A program made the position numbers and the translations under genes. From Tuberibacillus sp. Marseille-P3662 (lineage in GTDB: Bacteria; Bacillota; Bacilli; Bacillales; Sporolactobacillaceae): 64,000 bases of DNA. Where the stretch lies: positions 124,001 to 188,000 of the forward strand of contig NZ_FXBS01000003.1 in assembly GCF_900178005.1 (NCBI RefSeq). The letters run 5' to 3'. The notes under the pieces were generated by a model. It was not told the origin of the DNA, ran no database searches, and saw only the letters and a program-made list of their open reading frames with translations. Positions within the stretch are counted from its first letter, which is position 1. Each line of letters opens with the position of its first letter. Positions 9,148 to 17,304 of this stretch are shown here, piece after piece.

Positions 9148-10788
9148 ATGAAAAATTTCAGGACGCTGCAATGTTTGGATCCCTTCAAAGGTTTATTTGA
9201 AAAGTTTGGGGTGGACTACAACGTGATGAGAAGGATCCTACAGGTGAAGTTACTGATGGATCAGCGCCGGGTGCCAACGATTTTCAGTCAGTCAGCGAAA
9301 AAATCTGAGGATGCCACGAAAGATAAAAATCACTTTTTGAGATCCCTTTGGATGTACGCCCTTCTGGGTATCTTTTTAATCCCATTTATCCTCTTAGGAG
9401 ACAATTATGTCTTTCAGATGAGCATTGTGTTTGCAGTGATGATGTTTATTGTCATGACCTCGATGATTTCTGATTTCTCATCAGTATTATTAGATATCAG
9501 AGATAAAAATATTTTACATACCAAACCGGTGAACCAACGAACGATTAGTTTTGCGAAAACGATACATATTTTCATATACATGTTTTTTCTAACCGCTTCG
9601 ATTACGGCGCTGCCGCTCATCGTTGGTTTAGCCAACCACGGATTTCTCTTTTTTTTCATCTTCTTAGTCGGTATCATCTTGCTTGATTTGTTAATTGTAT
9701 TCTTAACTGCTTTGATCTACTTTTTAATTTTAAAATTTTTTGATGGCGAGAAACTAAAGGATATCATTAACTACGTTCAAATTGGCCTGTCTCTCGCAAT
9801 GATTGTCGGCTACCAGTTGGTTGCGCGCGCCTTTGAGTTCGTGGACTTCCAATTCGTGTTTGATCCGAAATGGTGGCAATTTTTGATTCCGCCTGTCTGG
9901 TATGGAGCCTTATTTGAATGGCTGTTGCACGGTGAGGCCAACTTATATTTTGGAGCCTTTTCGATGCTGGCGGTGATTGTTCCTCTCCTATCAATTGTGG
10001 TCTATATTAAGTTAATGCCCGCCTTTGAAAAAAATCTGCAAAAATTATCAGACCATGGTGGCGCGAGTAACAAAGCTCGCAGGAGAGGCAAGCTGTCTTT
10101 AGCAAATTTGGCTTGTACGGATAAAGAGGAGCGGGCGTTTTTTCGCTTTGCGAGTCACATGATGAAAAATGAGCGGGAATTTAAACTTAAGGTTTATCCA
10201 TCATTAGGCTTTTCGGTGATATTTCCCTTTATCTTTCTGTTTAGTCAGTTGCGAATGCAGACCTTTGCAGAACTAGCTGCAAGCAAATGGTATCTATCGA
10301 TTTATTTTTGCATGATTATGATTCCAACTGTTGTCATGATGCTGAAGCATTCTGGAAAATATAAAGGAGCATGGATTTTTAAAACCGCGCCTGTTAACGA
10401 TCCGACACCGATCTTTAAAGGCACGTTGAAGGCCTTTTTGGTTAAATTGTTTTTGCCGATTGATGTTGTGTTGAGTATCTCATATATATTGATATTCGGA
10501 TGGCGGATCATTCCTGAACTGATCATTGTTTTGTTAAGTTCTTTTCTATTTACAGTGATTTGTTATAAATTTATTGGAGGGTCACTGCCGTTTTCGAAGC
10601 CTTTTGATGCTGTGGAACAAAATGGGATCAAACTAATCCCATTTTTTATCATCATCGGTCTTTTTATTGTGGTCCATATTATAAGTTCGATGATTCCGTT
10701 CGGCGCATATGGATACATTGTCATTTTATTGCTGGCGAATGGGATTGTTTGGAGAACAGCATTCAAAGTTTCTTGGGAAAGCGTGTAG
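9148..10788 (+). CDS. ABC exporter membrane subunit
   Basis: This 546-residue polytopic protein has roughly ten hydrophobic segments, in two clusters at about residues 60-290 and 340-545. It has no signal peptide or nucleotide-binding motif. ATG 9148 follows GGAGAGG by seven bases. The upstream in-frame start at 9091 lies inside the ATPase gene and lacks a ribosome binding site. The arrangement of ATPase then a large membrane protein resembles EcsAB-type or YthPQ-type pairs of Bacillus, but I cannot assign it to either. The two genes are clearly co-transcribed. Confidence 0.82.
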   Translation: MKNFRTLQCLDPFKGLFEKFGVDYNVMRRILQVKLLMDQRRVPTIFSQSAKKSEDATKDKNHFLRSLWMYALLGIFLIPFILLGDNYVFQMSIVFAVMMFIVMTSMISDFSSVLLDIRDKNILHTKPVNQRTISFAKTIHIFIYMFFLTASITALPLIVGLANHGFLFFFIFLVGIILLDLLIVFLTALIYFLILKFFDGEKLKDIINYVQIGLSLAMIVGYQLVARAFEFVDFQFVFDPKWWQFLIPPVWYGALFEWLLHGEANLYFGAFSMLAVIVPLLSIVVYIKLMPAFEKNLQKLSDHGGASNKARRRGKLSLANLACTDKEERAFFRFASHMMKNEREFKLKVYPSLGFSVIFPFIFLFSQLRMQTFAELAASKWYLSIYFCMIMIPTVVMMLKHSGKYKGAWIFKTAPVNDPTPIFKGTLKAFLVKLFLPIDVVLSISYILIFGWRIIPELIIVLLSSFLFTVICYKFIGGSLPFSKPFDAVEQNGIKLIPFFIIIGLFIVVHIISSMIPFGAYGYIVILLLANGIVWRTAFKVSWESV

Positions 10789-10850
10789 GAGTTAATTAAT
10801 TTCAGAAAAATAATGCAATTTATATCATTCTCCTTTTTGACTCATATTCA

Positions 10851-10859
10851 TGTTATAAT
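10851..10859 (+). promoter_or_regulatory. Extended -10 promoter for the desaturase gene
   Basis: TG-T-TATAAT is an extended -10 element. No good -35 is visible at 17 bases, which is common for extended -10 promoters. The inferred start near 10866 would give a leader of about 108 nt. Confidence 0.55.
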
Positions 10860-10876
10860 AGTATAAATAGGGTCAT

Positions 10877-10941
10877 CTAAAAGGTCTAAACCTTATAATT
10901 ATTATTGATGGACTTGCACGTGAAAGTGCAAGTCCTTTTAG
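10877..10941 (+). promoter_or_regulatory. Structured 5' leader of the desaturase gene
   Basis: A perfect ten-base stem, GGACTTGCAC (10910-10919) with GTGCAAGTCC (10926-10935), is followed by TTTTA. CTAAAAGG (10877-10884) is exactly complementary to CCTTTTAG (10934-10941), which overlaps the right arm. The hairpin and this outer pairing compete in part, so the leader could switch between states. It ends 20 bases before the AAGGAG ribosome binding site. A simple upstream terminator is the alternative reading. Confidence 0.5.
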
Positions 10942-10973
10942 GATAGAGCTTGGTGATAAAAAGGAGTTATTTA

Positions 10974-12092
10974 ATGGATCAATTACATTCCTTCGGCTGG
11001 TACGCTGGCCGTGTTGCACCACATCTCCCCAAGAAAGCGTTCAAACCCGCTGCAGGAAGGCTCTGGGGTGGGTTAGCCTATCTTATTGTTTCCCTCTGTG
11101 GACTACTTGCCATTGGTTTATTACATTTAAATCCATGGATCAATCTTGTCATTTCTATCGTATTGGGTTCGAGCTTTGCGGCCATGGGATTTCTAGGCCA
11201 TGAAATTCTACATGGTGCGGTTGTTCGAAAACCTTGGCTTCGTAATGTGCTTGGGGCCGTTGCCTTTTGGCCGTTAAGCACAGGCCCCAGACTTTGGAGA
11301 AGATGGCATAATCGGGGCCATCACGTTCATACACAGGATGAGAAGAACGACCCTGATTCTTGGCCAAGTATGGAGGATTTTGCTAACCAGCCGCTGATCC
11401 GTTTGATCTATCGATTACCTTTTCCGATTCGTTCGCTGTTTAGTTTCATCTCATTGGCCATGACTTTCTCTTTCCATTCTTTCAGGATGTTTCTCCACTA
11501 TATTAAAGATTTTAAGCAAGAGAATCAGCGTGCGGTTTGGATGCAGCTCATTCTTCCCTGGACGACTTGGATTGGTTTAATGTTCTTGATCGGTCCTGTA
11601 GACTGGCTGTTTGCTTATTTGCTTCCTGTACTCATTGCCAATATGATTGTGATGGGTTATATCTCAACCAATCATCGTTTGAACCCACTTGTGTCCGTCA
11701 ATGACCCACTAGCCAATAGTTTGTCAGTGACGGTGCCAAAATGGATCGATGTGCTTCACTTTAATTTTTCACATCACACAGAACATCACCTTTTTCCAGG
11801 TATGAACTCGAAGTATTACCCGATGGTTAAGCAGCATATAAAAGCGATGTGGCCTGAGCGCTATCATGAAATGTCATTATTAAGAGCGCTAAAAGTGCTA
11901 TGGCAGACGCCCAGACTGTATTACCAGCAGAATGAATTAGTTGATCCTCATCAGGGACACCTATATGGGTCATTGGGTAACGGTCTTGATCCAACGAATA
12001 TTCATTATCGAGAAGAAAATGTTAAAGGGGAAAGCCCTGAATCAAAAAATGAGTCGCTTGATTCTCCCGATCAGAAAAAGAAGACAGAATGA
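10974..12092 (+). CDS. Fatty acid desaturase family protein
   Basis: This 372-residue integral membrane di-iron enzyme shows the three histidine boxes HEILH, HNRGHH and HHTEHH that bind the iron pair, with hydrophobic hairpins between them. Membrane desaturases insert double bonds into acyl chains, typically to keep membranes fluid in the cold. The protein differs at its N-terminus from B. subtilis Des, so I give no symbol. The C-terminal 50 residues are polar and rich in Glu, Lys and Ser. ATG 10974 has AAGGAG seven bases upstream, and a TTG at 10950 is less likely. The promoter and structured leader upstream suggest regulated expression. Confidence 0.85.
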   Translation: MDQLHSFGWYAGRVAPHLPKKAFKPAAGRLWGGLAYLIVSLCGLLAIGLLHLNPWINLVISIVLGSSFAAMGFLGHEILHGAVVRKPWLRNVLGAVAFWPLSTGPRLWRRWHNRGHHVHTQDEKNDPDSWPSMEDFANQPLIRLIYRLPFPIRSLFSFISLAMTFSFHSFRMFLHYIKDFKQENQRAVWMQLILPWTTWIGLMFLIGPVDWLFAYLLPVLIANMIVMGYISTNHRLNPLVSVNDPLANSLSVTVPKWIDVLHFNFSHHTEHHLFPGMNSKYYPMVKQHIKAMWPERYHEMSLLRALKVLWQTPRLYYQQNELVDPHQGHLYGSLGNGLDPTNIHYREENVKGESPESKNESLDSPDQKKKTE

Positions 12093-12154
12093 TAAGAGAG
12101 AGGCTTGACAATCTTTTATAAAAAATAACAATGATAGTAGGAGTTTTATGAGAA

Positions 12155-12370
12155 ATGAAGAATGATGCTCAACATCAAAATCGTAAAAATATTTATCCAG
12201 GCCAAGAGGTCGACATTGTTCTAAAAAAGGATCAGCGGACAGGAAAAATGACCCGCGGTGTTGTTAAGGATATCCTGACAAATTCTGGTCAACACCCGCA
12301 TGGCATCAAAGTACGCTTAGAAGATGGACAGGTTGGCCGGGTCAAAACAATCATTGGGTCTGATGATTAA
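12155..12370 (+). CDS. ywbE: YwbE family small protein (DUF2196)
   Basis: This 71-residue protein contains the family pattern NIYPGQEVDIVLKKDQRTGK followed by TRGVVKDILTNS and HPHGIKVRL. That is a conserved short beta-rich fold of unknown function found across Firmicutes and proteobacteria. TAGGAG lies about 11 bases upstream of ATG 12155. It stands 60 bases after the desaturase gene and may be read from the same promoter. Confidence 0.88.
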   Translation: MKNDAQHQNRKNIYPGQEVDIVLKKDQRTGKMTRGVVKDILTNSGQHPHGIKVRLEDGQVGRVKTIIGSDD

Positions 12371-12378
12371 TGGTTATT

Positions 12379-12399
12379 CCCTCCAAATTTAATGGAGGG
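12379..12399. terminator. Hairpin between convergent ywbE and the YhcN-like gene
   Basis: CCCTCCA / TGGAGGG with a seven-base loop sits between two convergent genes. The T-tract is weak on either side, so termination efficiency is uncertain. Confidence 0.5.
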
Positions 12400-12407
12400 T
12401 GATTGAT

Positions 12408-12944
12408 TTAAGGGGTTTCGGCGTCATCACCGAGGCGATCTAAATTTTCTTGGACACCTGATCGGTTCTCATTGTTCTTAAGAGCATCATCCATAGTATG
12501 GATCCGATCAAGAATCGCCTCATCCATCATGATATGGATATCTTGATGATCATTGATTTGGTCGCTGATCGTGCTACGAATGTCAGCCTTGAACTTGTTT
12601 GTTATGGAATGATGGGTGTTAATGCCAATCAGGACATTGGCGTCAGTGACAATCACACGGGCGGATTTAACATTGTCCATATTCGACACACGTTTCTCAA
12701 TTTGCTGGGCTGCATGCGTGTCAAAATCATTGGCATCGAGATGGTTATCTCTCGTATTGTTATCCACACCGGTATCTTCATTTAATGGGTTGTCGGTGTT
12801 ATTTTTTTCGGTGTTATAACCAATTTGACGGATATTATTATTGTTGGCGCCGATCTCACTGTCGTTAGTGGTGGTTCCATTACAGCCCGTAAGGTTTATA
12901 CTAAGAAGGAAAGCTGCAGCTAGTGATCCGATTTGCTTTTTCAT
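12408..12944 (-). CDS. YhcN/YlaJ family sporulation lipoprotein
   Basis: This 178-residue lipoprotein has an N-terminal signal with lipobox LTGC (Cys21), so it is anchored on the outer face of a membrane. An Asn/Asp/Thr-rich spacer follows (about 22-75), then the YhcN/YlaJ domain with HAAQQIEKRVSNMDNVKSA and VLIGINTH. The family is made in the developing spore and helps spore outgrowth. AAAGGAGG sits six bases before ATG 12944, and an in-frame TTG two codons earlier is unlikely. On the minus strand GTGTA, 18 bases, CATCCTA (12994 down to 12965) resembles a sigma-G promoter, although it would leave only a very short leader. Confidence 0.88.
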   Translation of the reverse strand: MKKQIGSLAAAFLLSINLTGCNGTTTNDSEIGANNNNIRQIGYNTEKNNTDNPLNEDTGVDNNTRDNHLDANDFDTHAAQQIEKRVSNMDNVKSARVIVTDANVLIGINTHHSITNKFKADIRSTISDQINDHQDIHIMMDEAILDRIHTMDDALKNNENRSGVQENLDRLGDDAETP

Positions 12945-13055
12945 ATTCAACCTCCTTTTACCATTAGGATGGCTAAAAAGGGTTAAAATTACACATGATT
13001 GGGTTTAGAGTTATATAGTAGACATTTAGGAAGCAGAACAAAAAGGAGAATATTC

Positions 13056-14216
13056 ATGACAGACACTTGGTCAATAATGGTGACTATGAAGCCATTTTTG
13101 CAGAGCGCCTGGGCTAGCTCAGGATTTCAGACACCCACGACCATTCAGGAGAAGGTAGCCCCTTTAGTCCTAGAAGGGCACGATATTATCGGTGAATCAC
13201 CAACGGGAACAGGTAAGACTGTGGCTTATTTACTGCCGCTATTGCAACAGGTTGACCCGGATAAAAAGGCGGTTCAAGTCATTGTTTTAGCACCATCCCG
13301 AGAACTGGTTATGCAAATTTTCGACGTCGTGCAACAGTGGACCAAGGGCAGCGACATTCATGGGGCGGCTTTGATTGGTGGTGCTAATATCAAAAGGCAG
13401 CAGGAAAAATTAAAGAAACATCCTAAGATTGTCGTCGGAACGCCAGGGCGGATTCATGAATTGATTAAGTTAAAAAAATTGAAGATGCATGAAGTTAGAA
13501 CGATGGTATTAGACGAAGGGGACCAGCTGCTCGTTCCCGAACATATGGATACGATCAGAAGTATTAGTAAAACAACACTTAAAGATCGGCAAACGTTAGT
13601 GTTTTCGGCGACCTTACCTCAAAGCACGGAAGAAAAAGCAAAGGAACTGATGCATGAACCGGAATTAATAAGGATTCAGAGGGATGACAAATTGCCGTCT
13701 AAGGTGGACCATATTTATTTTGTCTGTGATGACCCGAGGGACAAAATTGATGTCCTTCGTAAGCTGGTGAAGGCCGAGCCATTAAAGGCACTTACTTTTG
13801 TCAAAGACCTTGGGGACATTTCGATGATAGCTGCTAAGCTTGAGTATAAAGGTGTTCCCTTAGGTGTACTGAATAGTGATTCGACGAAACAAGATCGTGA
13901 GGCGGCAATTAAACAGTTTCGCGCCGGGGAATACCCGCTTCTCTTGGCAACAGATGTCGCGGCTAGAGGATTGGATATCAAAGATCTCACTCATGTCATC
14001 CACTTTAATCTTCCGAAGCATGCTGATCAGTACACTCATCGGTCCGGACGCACAGGAAGAGCTGGAGAGTCAGGAACGGTTATTTCGATTGTAACCAAAA
14101 AAGAAGAACGTGACTTGAAGAGAATGTCGCGTGAGTTAGGGATTACGGTTCACAAAAAGATCTTATTTAAGGGACAAATCGAGGATGAAAAGATGAAAAA
14201 TAAACCTCATAAGTAA
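13056..14216 (+). CDS. yfmL: DEAD-box family ATP-dependent RNA helicase YfmL
   Basis: This 386-residue protein has a minimal two-RecA-domain helicase core. The motifs are motif I SPTGTGKT (48-55), Ia APSRELV, GG, TPGR, motif III SAT, TDVAARGLDI and motif VI HRSGRTGRAG. Motif II reads VLDEGDQ (153-156) rather than DEAD. YfmL in B. subtilis is a cold-related helicase acting in 50S ribosome assembly, and overall sequence and length agree. ATG 13056 follows AAAAGGAG; the frame is open further upstream to 12999 without a ribosome binding site. A strong terminator follows. Confidence 0.9.
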   Translation: MTDTWSIMVTMKPFLQSAWASSGFQTPTTIQEKVAPLVLEGHDIIGESPTGTGKTVAYLLPLLQQVDPDKKAVQVIVLAPSRELVMQIFDVVQQWTKGSDIHGAALIGGANIKRQQEKLKKHPKIVVGTPGRIHELIKLKKLKMHEVRTMVLDEGDQLLVPEHMDTIRSISKTTLKDRQTLVFSATLPQSTEEKAKELMHEPELIRIQRDDKLPSKVDHIYFVCDDPRDKIDVLRKLVKAEPLKALTFVKDLGDISMIAAKLEYKGVPLGVLNSDSTKQDREAAIKQFRAGEYPLLLATDVAARGLDIKDLTHVIHFNLPKHADQYTHRSGRTGRAGESGTVISIVTKKEERDLKRMSRELGITVHKKILFKGQIEDEKMKNKPHK

Positions 14217-14222
14217 TACTTT

Positions 14223-14261
14223 AAAACGCCACAAAATCCAATGGGTTTTGTGGCGTTTTTT
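14223..14261 (+). terminator. Terminator after yfmL
   Basis: AAAACGCCACAAAA pairs with TTTTGTGGCGTTTT and the T-run continues. This is a long perfect stem with a nine-base loop. Confidence 0.93.
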
Positions 14262-14285
14262 AAGTCGCAAAGCGCTCAATTTAAT

Positions 14286-14663
14286 TTAATGAACAACATA
14301 GTTTGCAAGTGCTTTTTGAACATCGTAAATGTTATCATCTTTTCGGAACTCTTTGGCGATCGGTTCTGATGTGCCGGCAATCTAAATTTTGAGTTCGGCA
14401 TCAAGATCAAATGTACCAGCGGTTTCAACACTAAAATGAGTAATGCTTTGATAAGGAATAGAATGATAATCAACTTTTTTGCCTCGGACACCTTGTTTAT
14501 CAATCATAATTAATCGCTTGTTGGTAAAAATCATTAGGTCACGAATGATCTTATAAGCGTGCTGAATCTCTTCATTATTGGTAATGATAGGTGCCAATTC
14601 TCTCTCAACCTCTTCGGCATCAACTTTTGATGCGTTGCCCATTAACCCATCTAGCCATCCCAT
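14286..14663 (-). pseudogene. PH-domain (YvbH/bPH type) protein interrupted by an in-frame amber codon
   Basis: The gene begins MGWLDGLMGNASKVDAEE and runs as a bacterial PH-domain protein through HFSVETAGTFDLDAELKI, then meets TAG (14382-14384). The same frame continues without further interruption as IAGTSEPIAKEFRKDD and DNIYDVQKALANYVVH to TAA at 14286-14288, giving the normal length of about 125 residues. In relatives the interrupted position is expected to be Trp (LKIW), so one TGG-to-TAG change would explain it. The downstream sequence has not drifted, so the mutation is recent, a sequencing error, or read through. Without readthrough a 93-residue product lacking the last strand and helix would result. 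Confidence 0.8.
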
Positions 14664-14725
14664 CTAAATGCCTCCCTCAAAACAATACTTATTTTACGTT
14701 ATGCAAGGTTCTTCAAATGTATTTT

Positions 14726-15106
14726 CTAATCAATCCGTTCAACTTCCCAAGCGTCATTAACATATAAGCCAATGACGGTAGCGTTAGGATACAGGTTTTG
14801 CAATGTTTGCATATTTTGCTTGGTTTGATCGACCTTTTTGTCTTTTGAAATAGGGTTGCCGGCACAATCGGCATGTCCAATCAACGCAATCAGTTCCGAA
14901 CCATGCGCATTAAGTGATACTTCAATTTTAGCTTTAACCGTATCGAGTTGTTCAGAATTCGCCTCTAGTAAAACTTTATTAGGTCCTGCTTCGGTAATTG
15001 AATCGACGTAATCTACATTATAATGCGTTTTAATCCAATGAATAACGGGCTCTTGGACGCGACCATCCATACAGTTGATTGCTGCTGCAAAGGTTCCTTC
15101 TGCCAT
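14726..15106 (-). CDS. Short beta-carbonic-anhydrase-like protein
   Basis: This 126-residue protein has C12-M-D14-G-R16 near the N-terminus and H78-A-D-C81. That corresponds to the Cys/Asp-Arg/His-x-x-Cys zinc and catalytic layout of beta-class carbonic anhydrases, in a protein far shorter than the classical 200-residue enzyme. Such short homologues are common in Bacilli and their activity is not certain. ATG 15106 has GGAGG eight bases upstream. The longer in-frame start at 15121 would overlap that site. It lies 22 bases downstream of the MOSC gene on the same strand and is probably co-transcribed. Confidence 0.75.
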   Translation of the reverse strand: MAEGTFAAAINCMDGRVQEPVIHWIKTHYNVDYVDSITEAGPNKVLLEANSEQLDTVKAKIEVSLNAHGSELIALIGHADCAGNPISKDKKVDQTKQNMQTLQNLYPNATVIGLYVNDAWEVERID

Positions 15107-15127
15107 CGTTATGACCTCCATTAACGT

Positions 15128-15772
15128 TTAATAAATTTTTGTTTTGACCATTTTCCGCCAGGCAGTGGCAAGTTCTGGAATATCCATAATCCTGCGGAGG
15201 GATGCTTGATCGTCCCTCTGATGAAAATAAATATCGTTGATGTCGGCAATCGAAAGTTGGTCTGCTGATTCTAACAGCTGCATGTTTACATTGGGTTCAA
15301 CCCAGCCTTCTTCAATCACCCGCAAATAAAAACCGGTAAACCCAGTATCCTCCATCAATTTTGGTAGATGTTTTAATTTGTGTTTGGCTCCGACTTTATA
15401 ACAGGGTTTACGCGGCTGTGATACTTGTACGACCGCTTCTCCCAATTGATAAATATCACCAACTCGAATGGCACTTTCTTCCGCCTGTCCTAAAGTCACA
15501 TTTTCCCCAAACGCGCCATACTCGAAAGCTAGACGATGTTCATTTTTCCAATAGGTGTAGTTGGGCTCGCAATAAACACAAACGGCTTTATCAGGTCCAC
15601 CATGGTTTTTGCGGTCGGCTTGTCCATCGCCTACAAAGTTTTCGTTTCCAAGATATAGCGCTTCATGAATGGGATTTTTATTGATTCCTGTCCGAATCGT
15701 TTGATTTTGGAACGCCATGTCTGCTGGTTTTCCAACATGAAGAGCGGCGATTGGATAGCTAACATCTGCCAT
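15128..15772 (-). CDS. MOSC domain-containing protein (YiiM-like)
   Basis: This protein of about 214 residues has a full MOSC domain: KNHGGPDKAVCVY and AFGENVTLGQ upstream of the conserved cysteine in QPRKPCYKVG, then a short C-terminal 3-alpha domain with LSIADINDIYF. MOSC proteins bind molybdenum cofactor or sulfur via this Cys. YiiM-type members reduce N-hydroxylated compounds. Two adjacent ATG codons exist (15775 and 15772). GGAGG is seven bases from the second, which I prefer. No other molybdopterin gene is nearby. Confidence 0.85.
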   Translation of the reverse strand: MADVSYPIAALHVGKPADMAFQNQTIRTGINKNPIHEALYLGNENFVGDGQADRKNHGGPDKAVCVYCEPNYTYWKNEHRLAFEYGAFGENVTLGQAEESAIRVGDIYQLGEAVVQVSQPRKPCYKVGAKHKLKHLPKLMEDTGFTGFYLRVIEEGWVEPNVNMQLLESADQLSIADINDIYFHQRDDQASLRRIMDIPELATAWRKMVKTKIY

Positions 15773-15984
15773 CATGACCCCTCCAGAGATTATCTATTAA
15801 CTATATTTTACGATATTCATACGGTTTGTAAAGAGGGGATACATAAGAACGGTTGTTTTGGTTTGAATTAGACATGAGATGATATTGGCTGGTTGACTAA
15901 CTTGTATATACTCATTAAACTATTTAATAAATTTGTATAATAAAATATAAATGAAATGTAAGTGAATAAATAGGAGGCGCCACG

Positions 15985-16485
15985 ATGTTAGGAAAGTTAT
16001 TGAAAAGGAAGTCGGAGCCGGTTGAGGAGATGCTGGTTTCCCCAGTTAATGGACAATCCGTTGATATAGGTGAAGTTCCGGATCCGACTTTTTCTGAAAA
16101 AATGATGGGTGACGGTATTGCTATTAAGCCTGAGGAAGGCAAAGTTGTGGCACCGATCGATAGTGAAGTTGTCCAAGTGTTTCCAACTAAACACGCCGTT
16201 GGTTTGAAAACCCGTTCCGGCGTTGAGTTATTGATTCATATTGGACTTGAAACCGTTTCGATGGATGGAGAAGGCTTTGAGGCTCATGTTAAGCAAGGGC
16301 AAAGAATCAAATCTGGAGACGCACTTATCTCTTTTGACTTAAATTTAGTAGCGGAGAAAGCAGCTGATACAGTCATACCGGTCATTATCACTAATGTTGA
16401 TCAGGTTGATATTCTGAATCAGCAAATTGACAAGAACGTTCAAGCAGGGCAAACGGCTGTGATGACCGTGAAAGCACAAGGATAG
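15985..16485 (+). CDS. PTS glucose-type EIIA component
   Basis: This 166-residue protein is a stand-alone EIIA of the Glc family (similar to Crr and B. subtilis YpqE). It accepts phosphate from HPr and passes it to a sugar-specific EIIB. The phosphorylatable histidine lies in LLIHIGLETV (H85) and the second active-site histidine in TKHAVGL (H70). VSPVNGQ and DGIAIKPEEGKVVAP complete the family pattern. No EIIB or EIIC gene is adjacent, so it must serve a permease encoded elsewhere. AGGAGG precedes ATG 15985, and a TATAAT at 15936-15941 may be its -10. Confidence 0.92.
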   Translation: MLGKLLKRKSEPVEEMLVSPVNGQSVDIGEVPDPTFSEKMMGDGIAIKPEEGKVVAPIDSEVVQVFPTKHAVGLKTRSGVELLIHIGLETVSMDGEGFEAHVKQGQRIKSGDALISFDLNLVAEKAADTVIPVIITNVDQVDILNQQIDKNVQAGQTAVMTVKAQG

Positions 16486-16613
16486 ACCGTCGATACGAAT
16501 GAAGACCATGAACAGATAGACTTGGTGACTTCAAGCACATTGTCGTCGTCAAAAATTTTTTGGGGGATCTGACCCTTGAATTCACATACGTGAAAGATGG
16601 GGCAGCTCCTTAA

Positions 16614-17129
16614 CTATTCGGAACGTGAACGCGCCATTTCAATCAAATGCCAGTATTCATGATTGATTGCTGCTGCATTTTTCCGCAGCCTGACTTGTTT
16701 GAAACCTGCCTTTTGATAGCACTTAATAGCCCCCTTATTGAAATCAAAAACCCCTAGTGTGACCTCACTTAATTTTAAGTTATCAAAGGCGACCTCCAGT
16801 ATCTTTTGGATCATTTGCTCGCCAACGCCTTTTCCTCTGTAAGCTGGATCTCCGACTAAGACGCGTCCAATACGTGCTGTTTGCTGCGTTCGGTCAATTT
16901 TGACTAAAGATATGTGCCCGATGATTTCTTTAGTGTTAGCATCAACAACCTTATAAATAAATGCATTGGCACCCGGATGATTGGCGTCAGCAATATAGGC
17001 ATGTAACTGCTCATCATCAAGCGGATATGTGAAGCTGGGTCCGGCCCACTGCAATAGGAATTCGGGTGATGTGACCCAGTTGATTAAATGATCAAAGTCG
17101 TTTCTTGTGAAATATTGAAGTTCGATCAT
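16614..17129 (-). CDS. GNAT family N-acetyltransferase
   Basis: This 171-residue acetyltransferase of the RimJ/RimL-like GNAT group uses acetyl-CoA to modify an amine of unknown identity. The acetyl-CoA binding loop is in RIGRVLVGDPAYRGKGVGEQ with the R/Q-x-x-G-x-G/A pattern. GVFDFNKGAIKCYQKAGF is the typical motif B region. It is transcribed alone between two genes that read the other way. The 128 bases between it and the EIIA gene hold no recognisable feature. Confidence 0.88.
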   Translation of the reverse strand: MIELQYFTRNDFDHLINWVTSPEFLLQWAGPSFTYPLDDEQLHAYIADANHPGANAFIYKVVDANTKEIIGHISLVKIDRTQQTARIGRVLVGDPAYRGKGVGEQMIQKILEVAFDNLKLSEVTLGVFDFNKGAIKCYQKAGFKQVRLRKNAAAINHEYWHLIEMARSRSE

Positions 17130-17304
17130 ATAGCATCACCTGTTTATTTTAGTTATATATAAAACTAACAGAGGTGCTAAAAAAATGAAATCGCATAAGG
17201 GTCCGACTCTTAAGTGAGTTGCTATACAATATGTTAAGGATTTGTTAAAATATTTAGACTGCCAGTAAATGTTGAGCGAGTTTCGAATAGGGCGTGAATG
17301 AGGC

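Noticed and set aside
14276-14503. Minus-strand ORF beginning MINKVSEAKKL
   Set aside because: It is an out-of-frame reading of the PH-domain gene; the in-frame continuation past the amber codon explains the sequence better.
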